Below are positions 11,381 through 21,769 of a stretch of DNA of 64,000 bases, piece after piece. Each line of letters starts with the position of its first letter. Position 1 is the first letter of the stretch. This DNA is from Trichosphaerium sp. ATCC 40318. Its lineage: Eukaryota; Discosea; Flabellinia; Trichosidae. The position numbers and the translations under genes were made by a program. The stretch lies in the NCBI GenBank assembly GCA_038496445.1, contig JALMLS010000064.1:62001-126000 (forward strand), written 5' to 3'. The notes below the pieces were generated by a model. It searched no databases. It saw only the letters and a program-made list of their open reading frames with translations, and was not told the DNA's origin.

Positions 11381-12946
11381 GTGCATTTACACAAGTGCAT
11401 GCAAATAATGTACTTGAAGCCGCAGCGCCCCAAGTCGCTACTGACAAGGCGCACAATTACGATATTTGCTATTGTAACATGCTCCGTACTACTAGTAATC
11501 GCTTTGGTATACAACGGGGGCAAGAGTGCCAAAGAAAATCCTGTTATTAGCAACCAAGTGCGGTATTTGATGCAAAAACAATACCTCAAATACAGAGATG
11601 TGTCTACGTATCAAATTGGCCTTATAGCGGACCGCGACTCCGCTAGCAGAGTTTCTGACAGTAAAGGAAACAATAAATGGACGAGTGTTTTAAAAACAGG
11701 CAAACTAACTCGGGAAGTTGATGGCACGTACTCAGTCGAATGGGGAACAGACGTACGCGTCCTTTTTAGACTTTGTTTTCTATCATTTTTTTTTTCAATT
11801 CATAACACGTCGACAGTTTAAGCTCAAAGGCAAACTCAACGAAGGTGGGCGTGGCTTGGAGTTGTCTGAACTGATCAACTGGGATGGCATGTTACTCGCA
11901 CCCGATGACAGATCAGGCATTGTTTATGAGATTCTCGACCGAAACGCAGCGGCAGAAAAAGCAAATGTCGTACCTCGCTTCATTTTGCCAACAGGAAATG
12001 GAAACATGCAAAAAGGTTGTAAAGTGGAATGGGCGCTTGTATTCAACAACCAGTTATGGTTAGGCAGCATTGGAAAGGAGTGGACAGACCCAAAAGGAAA
12101 AGTCATCTCGGACGCGCCACTCTGGGTCAAGATTATAGGTACAACGCTCTAGTATTGTTCGTTGCGTATTGACAGTTAGATCATAGACAGACACGAAGCC
12201 AAAACAGAGCATAGAGACTTCTCGCATGTTTACCAACTCATGAGGAAGAAGGTTGGTGTAGAGTACCCTGGGTATGTTCAGATTTATTGTTTGTATTTAT
12301 ATCCTAGTAATTACTTTGAATTGATCCCTTTTGCAACAGGTACATGATATTTGAAGCTGGAACATTTTGGCATGCCAAACAAAAATTTGTTTTCGCTCCT
12401 AGAAAAGTATCAACGGTACTTACCTTATGTGCTCACAAGTTCGCCACTCATGCAACGCAATAGGAACCTTACGATGCTGACAAGGACGAGAGGCGAGGTA
12501 GTAATTTATTCTTGATTGTAGATCCATATGACTACACCAACATTGAGACAAAGACTATTGGTGTATCCACAAAAACTTGATTTTTTTTTAAGCCACAGCT
12601 CAACTTTTTACCCTTGACAATCTAAAGCAAAAGATCCCAGAGCGGGGTATTTCTTCGATCAAATTCATTCCTTTCCGTGACGAGGAAGTTGTGGTATTGA
12701 AAACGATGGAATTGTCGAACCCTGAAACGATAGAGACGTGTATCCTTCATGCTGTTTTACACCTTTTTTTTTTTTTTGAACTTGATGCCTTGACACGTAA
12801 CAGATATGGCCGTTTACAATATTGTCACTGGCAAAGTATTGATGGAGGAAACGCTGGTTGGCAAAGAAAAGTGCGTAGTTGAGACCTGTCAGCATTTTTT
12901 GAAGCTAATTCGGACTCTTAGGTTTGAAGGAGTGGAATTTTTGTAA
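11381..12946 (+). CDS. CANT1-like: Calcium-activated nucleotidase / apyrase (CANT1-SCAN family), type II membrane protein
   Basis: Hydrolyses UDP, GDP and other nucleotides in the ER/Golgi lumen or outside the cell. The N-terminus (from 11381, or from the in-frame ATGs at 11399 or 11408) has a basic stretch and one hydrophobic signal anchor (TIFAIVTCSVLLVIALVY). The lumenal part matches the family's five-bladed propeller in order: GRGLELSELINWDGMLLAPD, DRSGIVYEI, then KVEWALVFNNQLWLGSIGKE and SDAPLWVKI. Later exons give YPGYMIFEAG, FVFAPRKVS and EPYDADKDERRG, and the last two, AVYNIVTGKVLMEETLVG and FEGVEFL then TAA. Ca2+/nucleotide-binding acidic residues of the ELSE and DDR motifs are present. 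Seven or so introns are inferred, several starting GTAC. Confidence 0.9.
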
Positions 12947-12973
12947 TCACTACTTGCGCACACCATGTAATTA

Positions 12974-12979
12974 AATAAA
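12974..12979 (+). terminator. Putative poly(A) signal of the apyrase gene
   Basis: AATAAA 28 bases after the apyrase stop codon. Confidence 0.45.
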
Positions 12980-13093
12980 AGTAGCGACCTGCTCTAAGAA
13001 AACCGTCGAAAATTTTGGGGTTTTACGACTTAATTTGCAATCCCTCCTTAAGTTCATTTCTTTTTTTTTGTATCCCTTTGCACCACCTCAAAA

Positions 13094-14120
13094 ATGACTG
13101 ACGATACTCGCGATTTGCCAATGTCCCTCGGGTACGCATTGAAATGCGGTGTTTAAACCGCCTTCTGCATTAAATCGCCAGTTTCTAACATTACCACCAA
13201 TTAGACTCAAAGTCCCAGAAGAGCTCCTCCGCAATGCTGTTGACACTATCTTCAAGTCTAAGGAGAGAAAGTTTCTAGAATCTGTTGATATTCAGATTCG
13301 TTTGAAGAACTACGACGCTAGCCGCGCCAGGCGTTTCAACGGAAGTTACGTACTTCCTCACACCGCCAGACCAAACCTTCGCGTTTGCATCATCACTGAC
13401 GCCAAAGATTTGGAAACCGCAAAGGCCAACGACCTTCCATGTATCACTATGGATGAGTTGAAAAAGTTCAACAAACAAAAGAAGCCTATCAAAAAGTGGG
13501 GTACGTGCTTCCACCGAGGTTAGGCGGGAGGTTGAACAACAGCCGACCCTGAGAAACCGCCCCTCGCCTAAACACACAAGTGTTCAGTGCATAGGTCGTG
13601 CGTTTTTATCAAAAAAAACCACGTTGGTCGTGTTGTCTCTCCCGCCTCTCTCGCTTTAATTTGCGAATTTGTGGTGGCTAACATGCATTCTTTCTTTATA
13701 GCCAAAAAGTACGATGCTTTCCTCGCCTCTGCTTCTTTGATCCGTATGATTCCTCGTGTTCTCGGACCACTATTGAACAAGATGGGCAAATTCCCAACAC
13801 CTTTGGGTAAAGACGACGACATGGTCAAAAAGGTCGCTGATCTTAAGGCTACCGTCAAATTTCAATTGAAAAAGGAAATGGGTTTGGGTGCCGCCGTAGG
13901 TAACCGCGAAATGACCACAGACCAAATTGTACGTTGTGGTTTTTTTTTTTTTTTTTTCGTGTTTTTGAAGCCTTTAGCACCGTCGCTAACCCTTTGTCTT
14001 TAGATTCAAAACACAGTCCTAACTGTAAACTTTTTGCTTGGTTTGTTGGCCAAGGGATGGCAAAACATTAGATCTGTTAACCTCAAATCTACCATGAGCG
14101 CCCCACAACGTATTTACTAA
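13094..14120 (+). CDS. RPL10A: 60S ribosomal protein L10a (uL1)
   Basis: The L1-stalk protein of the large ribosomal subunit, which binds 28S rRNA near the E site. A 12-codon first exon ([16 protein letters not shown] at 13094) splices in frame to [18 protein letters not shown]. The body reads [31 protein letters not shown], then [29 protein letters not shown] and [19 protein letters not shown], ending SAPQRIY. Length (~217 residues) and motif order are normal for the family. Three introns are inferred. The second (about 13502-13703) is ~200 bases and GC-rich, unusually long here. The third holds a 16-base T run before its acceptor. Confidence 0.97.
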
Positions 14121-14132
14121 TTGTGTGAATCT

Positions 14133-14138
14133 AATAAA
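14133..14138 (+). terminator. Putative poly(A) signal of RPL10A
   Basis: AATAAA 13 bases after the L10a stop codon. Confidence 0.45.
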
Positions 14139-14225
14139 CGTTTTCGCCCTTGTACTTTACTACCAATTGCTGCCCCTTTGTCGTTAAAGTAGCTACTTGG
14201 CTTTTTGCAAGAAAAATTGAGTTTT

Positions 14226-14253
14226 GATCCTTGTAACGAGATCCTTGTAACGA
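14226..14253. repeat. 14-base tandem duplication
   Basis: GATCCTTGTAACGA occurs twice back to back between the convergent L10a and RTX-like genes. Probably a replication slip. Confidence 0.8.
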
Positions 14254-14261
14254 AAAGGTTC

Positions 14262-14267
14262 TTTATT
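14262..14267 (-). terminator. Putative poly(A) signal of the RTX-like gene
   Basis: AATAAA on the minus strand 22 bases past the stop of the RTX-like secreted protein gene. Confidence 0.4.
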
Positions 14268-14288
14268 TGTTGTTGTATAAGTAAGCTA

Positions 14289-17034
14289 TTATCCGTTTAT
14301 TACGCATGCGGTAGGACCGCCAAAGACTTCACAATTGTTTGGTATGGCAGAATTTGATACGCAGGTGTCGGCACCGTTTCCACCATTTATTGCTTGGTTT
14401 CCATCAACCGTGGCGATGCAGTCACTGCCACCTCCTCCGTTTATGCTGGATTGTGCAGTGAAGCGTTCGGCTTGGATGTGATCTCCACCGCCGCCTCCGT
14501 TTAGTCTTATGAAAGTACTATCCCTAGTGACCATGCAGTCATTGCCACCGCCACCTTGAGAAAAAAAACGTATCAGTAATAATGAACAGAGGTAAAGTCG
14601 TAATTGATTGTTTGTACAGGGAGGAGTAACGACCAGTACAAAATTTCAAAAAAACAGTCGAACTGCAAACAAGAGACTTACCACTTATAACACCAGCAAA
14701 GGCATTGTCAACGAGTATATTGTCATTGCCAGAGCCACCATTAATGGTGGTAGGGAGTTCTGTGATACCTGTGCCCACAACGCGGATGCAATCTGGGTCA
14801 GCACCAGTAAGGATTGAGACACCAGTAGACTGCTCAGTGAGTACGATATCTCTACCACCACGCGTTTGGATCTCTCTGTATCTTACATTGGGACCAAGAT
14901 TGATGTAATCTTGACCGTTACCTGCGAAAAAGAAATAATGCATCAGTGGGGGTTAACGCTCGAGTAAAAATCCTTTAAATTTTTTTTTTTTTTTGTAAGA
15001 GGACGTACTGCCATAGTAATCTCCAATTACGGCTTCAGCACCTACGAGAATACAGTTTCTGCCATTGGTGAGTCGCATTAGACCTTCGACCGTTGCGCCA
15101 AAACCAATGGAGAGACACGTGTCACTCACTGTATTTATGATACCTCCTTGTATTACTACACCTGGTTCAATGGCAGTACAACGAGAGCTACTGAGGACAA
15201 GGTTTGCTAAACAGAGCGGATTAGCGGTCATACTAGTTAGAGAGATACACGTCGAAATTAAATTATATTTCAGATATAATTTGAAATTGTGTCTGCGATT
15301 ATTCAGTTGGGACTACGTACATGATCTAGCGCCAAAGCTAAGACAACCTCCTGCTTCCAACTCGCTAATACAAGCTTGACATGGATTAGAACGCACGGAG
15401 CAAGGGTTACTAATTTCTGATAAACCACTGCAAATATTGTCAGCAGGCTCAGTCGGTGTATTTGGGACTGGTGGCGGCGCCGTGGTTGGTGGATCTGTTG
15501 GAGCCTCACTGGTTGGCGATGGCGTGCTTGGTGGATCTGTTGGCGCAACTACGAATACAGTAAATCACACAAGTATGAATACAAACTTGGCAGTACCCGT
15601 TGGTGGTGGTTCTACTATCTCAATCGTAGCGCTTGCTTGTGGTGGCAAGCACGCTTGTGTATTTCCTCTCCTAAGGGCAGAATGTCAAGGTAGATACTCA
15701 GAGGCGAATGAGTTTCAACAAAAATAAAAAACAAGTAAGTTAGCTTACAAAGGCATGTCAAAATCGTGAGAAGCTACAGTTGACATATCCGCTAATGTGG
15801 CCACTGCTTGTGGATCGGTTATCATGCCCGGTGCTTAGGTACACAGTAAGTGGAGGGTTAGGACAAAAGGGTTGCAATAACCAAGTTGTATCAGATTTTA
15901 AATTATAACATACCTATTAGTTCTACCTGGGCCGTACAAGTCTCCGTGCCGTCCGCAGGAATAGTACCGTCGGCACTGAAGGTGTTCGTGGCCATGTCCA
16001 CAGTAAACTAATAGAGTGAGCTATGAACGAGGTGAAGTGGTTTTTCGCACCGAAGTACAGCTTGCCATACTGATTGCGACAAGGTCAGGCATAGTAGGGA
16101 AATCAAAATCCAACGAGGTAAGCGTAACATCACTTGGTGTAAGGTTTTCGCATTCAACAGTAAGAGTGTACATATTACCTAGCAATACAGCCGTTAACTA
16201 GCAAATACAACAATTGTCACGAAAAAAAAAATAAATCCCAAAAAAAAACACGTGCCAACAAAAAAAGGATCGTCCCCAACGAGTGTGTGTCGGCATACTA
16301 CTGGAGTTGTACAACACGTGTGGGATAACTCGATGCTTTCAGCCGTGGCAGTTGGTGAAAACCTTAGTTCTGTTTGTATTTGGACGACAGGCATGGTATT
16401 AGCGATTGGTAGACAAATGTCCTGTGGACCACCTGCTGTTACGCCAAACTCCACTATATCAGCCGCCATAGACAAGTCAGTTCGTGTTGATACTCTTGCA
16501 ACAAGTTCGACACCAGTTGCGCTTGCCACGCTTACGAGCCAGCAACCTACAACGTCGTTAGTTTTTTTTTTCAAAAAAGAAAATTGTTGGCGTCGTACTG
16601 CAACCAAGCGCTGCCAGGTCCACCGCTGGGGCAATAGGTAAAGGATCGGCGCCTCCAAGGTAGAATGCTGTACAAGAGGCCTCTACATTGTTCTCGACGA
16701 GAGTCGCTGTAGCGGTGAAGGAGCCGCCATTAATATCACACATCAGAGTGTTTGAGGCTGGCATGGCACTTGTTAAGAACAGCATACCGTTTAGTGATCG
16801 CTCAACCATGATAGCTTAACCAAAGTTAACCCACAAAGCGTTAAGAGTTCTTGTAAGAGTATGCGCACAAGTCATCATAGTAGCGTCGGTTTCAATGGTG
16901 AAGGGTTGTAACACTGAAGATACAGAGCCGTCCTGTTCATCGGGCATTATCATGTCCATCTGGTCATATACGTCTAGTATGAATTGAGAAGAACACAGGC
17001 CCACTAAAAGGCACACGAGAAATGTTGCGCGCAT
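14289..17034 (-). CDS. Secreted multi-domain protein with C-terminal RTX-like (GGxGxD) repeats
   Basis: Signal peptide MRATFLVCLLVGLCSS from an ATG at 17034. The N-terminal ~350 residues form several similar-looking beta-rich, two-Cys units (for example TMMTCAHTLTRTLNALW, CDINGGSFTATATL, DICLPIANTMPVVQIQ). A Pro/Thr linker with a repeated APTDPP follows (about 15440-15555), then a small Cys-rich unit (NPCSVRSNPCQACISE). The last ~200 residues carry glycine-aspartate repeats: GGSGNDNI, GGGGGDHI, GGGGSDCI and GGNGADTC. These have the spacing of RTX/haemolysin-type Ca2+-binding beta-rolls, with Cys placed at some repeat ends. At least nine spliceosomal introns show it is an expressed-type eukaryotic gene and not bacterial contamination. 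RTX repeats also occur in adhesins and enzymes, so no toxic role is implied. Likely a Ca2+-stabilised surface or matrix protein (inference). Confidence 0.75.
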
Positions 17035-17123
17035 GATTTGCTCGTTGTTTTTTGAAGTAATCTTGTATTGTGATAAAGATCACAACGCAATCTCTAATTT
17101 ATCATTGTATCTCGTAACTCCGC

Positions 17124-17144
17124 GAGGAGCATAAGTTGCTCCTC
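17124..17144. repeat. Short inverted repeat in the divergent promoter region
   Basis: GAGGAGCA and TGCTCCTC, 8-base perfect arms with a 5-base loop, between the divergent RTX-like and DWY-repeat genes (17035-17256). Could be an operator-like site or chance. Confidence 0.4.
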
Positions 17145-17256
17145 ACAATATGACCATCCTAAGGGAAAAAACGGGAAAACAACAAAGTGTTAAGTCGTTA
17201 CCCAAACTGCAGTTATACTGCATTTAATGCTACAAGGCTGTTGCGATAGCTGGTGA

Positions 17257-19354
17257 ATGTTGCGCGTTGGTGTGAGTTTTAGTACATACACAGCCGGACA
17301 CAACCCAAGCGCCTCGCACTGGCTGCTAACACAAACGCCAAACGTCCATAAACGTGCAGTGAAATGGCAAAAGCGAAATTGTGCACTCAGAGCTGAAAAG
17401 AAAGACTGGGGTTGTTGGACTTTCCGTGCACGCTTTGTAGACCAGGTAGAACTTGATTCGCGTATACAGGTTAAAATAGTGTAGCTTGGTAAAGAATTAC
17501 GCGTATTACAGTTGAAAGACTGGTATTGGATAACTACTGAGCGTGTTTATGCGTCAGGCCATGGCGCTGTACTATCGTGAGTTAATTAAGAGCCTTGGCC
17601 TTCAAATTGTCAGTACAGATTTTAGGCACTATGGGTATTCTGTTTATAATATGGTTGTGGCGCATTACCCATCGTTTGAATGGATGCCGTGGAATTTCAG
17701 TACGTTTTCTGCGTTTACCAATCAAGCAAACTGGCTGGTTAGGGCAAGTGCCTACAGGGTATTGGTTAGAGGCGCAGAATCAATACGATTACTTGGCGCT
17801 GCATGTACATTGCAACAAGTAAAATAGAGGATAGAAGTAACTTGGTTTTTTTTTAAAGGCCAGTAAGAGGCTTGGTGTCAAGTGTTTGGAGGATTGGTAC
17901 AGAGTCACCACGAACGATTTTACTTCGCACGTAAGAGGGTTCAGCATGGTCGCACAGTACGTCGTTATAGAGTGTACCAAAAGGCGATTAAAATCACATT
18001 TTGCGTTAGGTATTACAAATTCTCTGTTATTGACATGCTCAATCACTTATTCCCAGCCTTTGATTGCCAACCTTGGAAATTTAGTACACTCGTTCTATTA
18101 TAGGCACAATGTTAACGAATGGGTTGTGTAGGCAACGTCAATAGGAACTATTGGCAAGTCACTTGGAATGTGATAAACTACATATTATACGTACGACATG
18201 GAACTCTTTTTTTTTTTTTTTGTATCATTGCATAGATCATGAGCTCTCACGAATCATCTATGTCTTAACTAGTCTTCCAGGCCGAACGCGAATTAAACAT
18301 ACGCCATGTAACTGATTGGTATAGCATCGGGCCTAAAAAACTTCACAGTTTACATGGCGGTGGTCTGCTCAACACGTGCGATAGCAACAATTCACAAAAA
18401 AATGTGTTAACCACACTGTGTTTTGACTTTTGGTTTAGGCAATTTGGTGGCTCTCTCGTCCGTCTCCTCGAGTTCGTTTACCCAACAAAACAGTGGATTC
18501 CATGGAGGTTTGGTAAGTTTGCAATTATGCGGTTAAACGGCTTGCTGACAGCACGATATCCTTGCTTTCTCGACTAAATGTATTTAACCTGTCAGTGTTT
18601 GCTAATGCATCGGTAGAGTCAATTCGGAGCGTTTGGAGTGTAGACGAGAATAGACTCTCTTTTTTACGTCACGTGCGTTTTATTACTAAGAGTTTAGTGA
18701 CACCAATAACAAACCAGTTAACAAACGATTCAGTTGGAGTCAAAACTTGATATTTCTCAGATTGACGATTGGTACCACGTGCGGACTCAAACTGTGGTAG
18801 CATTGGGTGGCAAGCATCTTCTCACCGGTTACTTCTCTTCATCTCTTCAGCTGTTTCTAAAATGGGCGTATCCTGACAATGATTGGGTAGCTTGGCGATT
18901 TGGTACGTTCTTTTAAGTCTATACTATTCTCGTTTTGTATGTTAATACCTCTAACTATCACGTATAGATTCTTGTCGCAATAACTACTGGAATGATGCAG
19001 CAAATGTACGCCAGTTTATGAGCTATGCCAGCAAATCGTTGCGGATAGAGGAGCCCCAGGATTGGTATCGCGTTTCCAAACATAAACTGGCTTCTCTTGG
19101 TGCTTCAGGGTTGACCAAAAAATGGGTTGAGAGTGCGTGCTTTGTAATCAGTGGCAATGTAAATTCTCTGGTAACAGTTTGTAGCATTGCAAAAAACGTA
19201 TCCAGATTACACGTGGGATTTGAATAAGCTGCAAGATAGAACGACTAGGACTGTACAAAGGTAGGCAAACACCCACTGCTACATTTTTCTCACATTTTTT
19301 ACTTTAAGGGATTTGCAATACTGCATACACAAAATGCTGCCTTCTACCAATTGA
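17257..19354 (+). CDS. DWY-repeat protein (five to six Trp-rich repeats), function unknown
   Basis: Spliced exons encode a repeat of about 60-70 residues with the pattern DWYxV-x(5)-L-x(3)-GG-x-LL ... SL-x(6)-YP-x(4)-W-x-PWRF. Copies begin near 17512 (LKDWYWITTERVYASG, ending YPSFEWMPWNF), 17860 (LEDWYRVTTNDF ... FDCQPWKF), 18282 (VTDWYSIGPKKLHSLHGGG ... YPTKQWIPWRF), 18733 (IDDWYHVRTQTVVALGG ... YPDNDWVAWRF) and 19010 (PQDWYRVSKHKLASLG ... YPDYTWDLNK). A decayed copy (KKDWGCWTF) lies at about 17400. Introns fall at similar places in each repeat, right after the WRF motif and within the GG-SL region, so repeats probably multiplied as exon pairs. I have seen similar Trp-rich repeats in translated protist and algal genomes but can give no family name. 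The start (17257) is uncertain. The stop TGA is at 19352-19354. Confidence 0.65.
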
Positions 19355-19393
19355 TGATGCAACTGGTGTGTGTTCAAGTGTAAAACAGAAATG

Positions 19394-19399
19394 AATAAA
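19394..19399 (+). terminator. Putative poly(A) signal of the DWY-repeat gene
   Basis: AATAAA 40 bases after the inferred stop codon. Confidence 0.4.
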
Positions 19400-19484
19400 T
19401 ACTGTAACATAATTTTAAGTGATTTCATTTTTAATTTTTTTATCTCTATGTACATTCTATTTTATGTTTCTGTTTTTGTTGAGA

Positions 19485-21472
19485 TTACACGCCAGTAATT
19501 GACAATGTCGATCTATTGCCGACATTCGTACCAACATGCGCGAATACAGGGTGTGCTTTGACAAGGCACATGGCTGTGCGAAGATCTGGGTTAAAGCACA
19601 AGCAAGTCTCGATCAAGTTTTTAAGTTGTCCTTCCTGCGCACTGCCATTTGTCGGTAATGTTAAAAATGCCATTGGTGGACGCTGCTCATTTCTCATACG
19701 CTTGAACAGTTCTGCTATGTCCTCCGCCGTCAAACAAGATGCAAAAGGCTCAGCCTTGCAATCGTTCCACAGCTCCCATAAAAATAAACCGTAGGCCCTA
19801 TCATCACCATAAGAACAAAAAAAAAAACCAAAAAAAGTTGACAATTACCATGTGTCAACGTTAGGTTTGTAGTTTGGCATCTCGAGCAAAACGAGTTCTG
19901 GCGGAAGTCTACGCAAATCACCGGTATATCCAGTGGTAGTGGTATCTGACCAGTTCTTCTTGGCGCATCCAAAATCGCACAACTTTGCGCGGAGTCTAGA
20001 TTCCTCTTTATTGTGGTACACCTACAAGTAACGTCAAAAATCAAAACAAACTCTGAAGAGATTGGGGCAAAAAAAAAAAAAGAGAAGAGAACGTTGTTAA
20101 CTCACCAACACATTTCGAGCTGCAATATCCGAGTGAATGTATCCTGCCTCATTAACTGCAAGGAGAGCGCCACATACATCCTTGGCAAGTAGTATTTTTT
20201 CGTTAAAGCTGAGGTGCCTCTTGTCCTTTGTTAGATGATCTTTCAGGTTACCCACAGGTAAGAACTCTGTAAGAATCAACTGCTTGGCATAATTGAAGCC
20301 AACCAACTCCACAATCTGCGCAGCTTGCCCATTAGCAGTCCTAACAAGTGATTGTAAACATAAGCTCTCAAAAAACACAAGTATAACCGTACGCTATGCG
20401 TTGTGACGCCATGTGTGCCTCGACCTCGTTTGTAAACTCATCTTGGTTCGTTAACTGCTTCGTTGCTACCTTACGCTTCGGCTGTGACGCAAAGTGTGCT
20501 AAAAACACGACGCAGTGCTCGCCTTTGTAAATTGGATCCTCGATGATGAACTGTGTCATGGTGTCCGGTTGTTGAAGAGCAAGGTCTTGCATGTCTTGAG
20601 TCACTAGCTGTGCCTTGAACTGCTCTTCCATGCCTAGAGCACGCTTTATGCCGTTTATATCAGTTTCGCGGTTGGAGTTCATGTGTGGCGGAAAGCGTTC
20701 GGCGAGTTGAAGCGATACAGCTGGCGCATGTCTCTTCTTTTTTCTCGTGTCAGCTTTTTTGAATTTTCTTATTTGCCTGTTCTTGTATAACGCCACAATT
20801 GCCATTGATATGAATCCAATGACAGCGATCTAACGTTATAGGGTAAGTATTCTACAATGGTAGTAAGATTGAGGCGTACCACGCCCACCACCGCCATCAC
20901 CGCTATTACTGCGTCTTTTGCTCTACTGTACGTCTTGACTGGTCCTGTTGGTCTAGGGAAGGAACACGTTAGTTTTGTTTTCTCGGGGTAATTGAGAGAG
21001 TGTCATCACCACACATTGTGGCAGCTCAGCTACAAAATAACCCAAATGATTAAAAAACTTTCGTACTGTGGTGTTCCTGGTGGCGTGGTAGTATTACTTG
21101 GAGGTGCGCTAGGTGCGACAGTTGGTGTTTCAGTGACAGGTAGTCTGATAGGATAAGCATCTTCTGCTGCACCACGTGGTAGGGTTGTGGCGTTTTTCTG
21201 TGGATCTTCACCACCTGGTGTTTCAGAAATGTAAACGGGTTCTTCTGCTTGGGGTTTTTCTCGTCCATAACGCGAAATCGTTAGCGACGCCAATGGTGGT
21301 TTCTTAGAGGGAGGTAGTGTTTGGCTGTCCTCTGGTTTTATATCAAATGAGGGGCTTTCAGATTGGCAGACCTATTAATCCATTATTAATTTCGCTGGTG
21401 AGGTTCTCCTGCGTTGCGCACCACTATCAGAAGGTTTAAAAGCACCATAAAGAGTGTGAATACAATGCGCAT
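19485..21472 (-). CDS. Receptor tyrosine kinase-like protein with short Pro/Thr-rich ectodomain
   Basis: Signal peptide MRIVFTLFMVLLNLLIV (ATG at 21472), an extracellular part of only ~120 residues rich in Pro, Thr and Ser (for example TETPTVAPSAPPSNTTTPP), then a long transmembrane helix (VIAVMAVVGV-IAVIGFISMAIVALY) and a basic stop-transfer (KNRQIRKFKKADTRKKKRH). In the kinase domain, KGEHCVVFLAHF stands for the Gly loop and VATKQL carries the ATP Lys. TNEVEAH carries the alpha-C Glu. The catalytic loop is HSDIAARNVLV (about 20113-20135) and LCDFGCAKK is the Mg site. LRRLPPELVLLEMP stands at the APE motif and GLFLWELWND in helix F. AARN is the tyrosine-kinase form of the catalytic loop, but the usual HRD Arg is Ser, the Gly loop is poor and the WxAPE Trp is missing. 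It may be an atypical or weak kinase, or belong to the tyrosine-kinase-like group. Confidence 0.8.
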
Positions 21473-21769
21473 AATTGTATGCGTGGTGCTCACACCTGGA
21501 TGCTGGGCTACGTTTTGTTTGTTTTGGGGTTATTTTACAAATTAGAGTGTACAATCCAAAGTAATTGCCTGAATTAAAGCGTATGTTGCCGTGTACACGA
21601 ACGTGTATACCGCAAAGCGGTGCAGCTACTTGTTGATACACTACTTAAAAAACCCGACAAAACCAAACTTAACCCCAAAATTGTTGTCGCATTTATTTTG
21701 TTATAAACTCGTCAATCGTCAACTCCAGGACACACGAGTAAATTGATATTGTGGTGAGGGTTCGCGCTA
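21473..21769. other. Intergenic region between kinase start and acetyl-CoA synthetase end
   Basis: About 300 bases between two minus-strand genes. It should hold the kinase promoter and the 3' UTR of the synthetase gene. No clear motif seen. Confidence 0.5.

Noticed and set aside
11154-11550. Overlapping small frames upstream of the apyrase gene on both strands
   Set aside because: No family similarity, and they cross the divergent promoter region or the signal-anchor exon of the apyrase.
14289-17034. Bacterial contamination or bacterial gene
   Set aside because: The gene has a signal peptide exon and many in-phase GT-AG introns and lies between ordinary eukaryotic genes.
20113-20135. Alternative view that the kinase is a pseudogene
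   Set aside because: The HRD Arg is changed, but the frame is open through spliced exons and the Asp, Asn, DFG and ATP Lys are kept.
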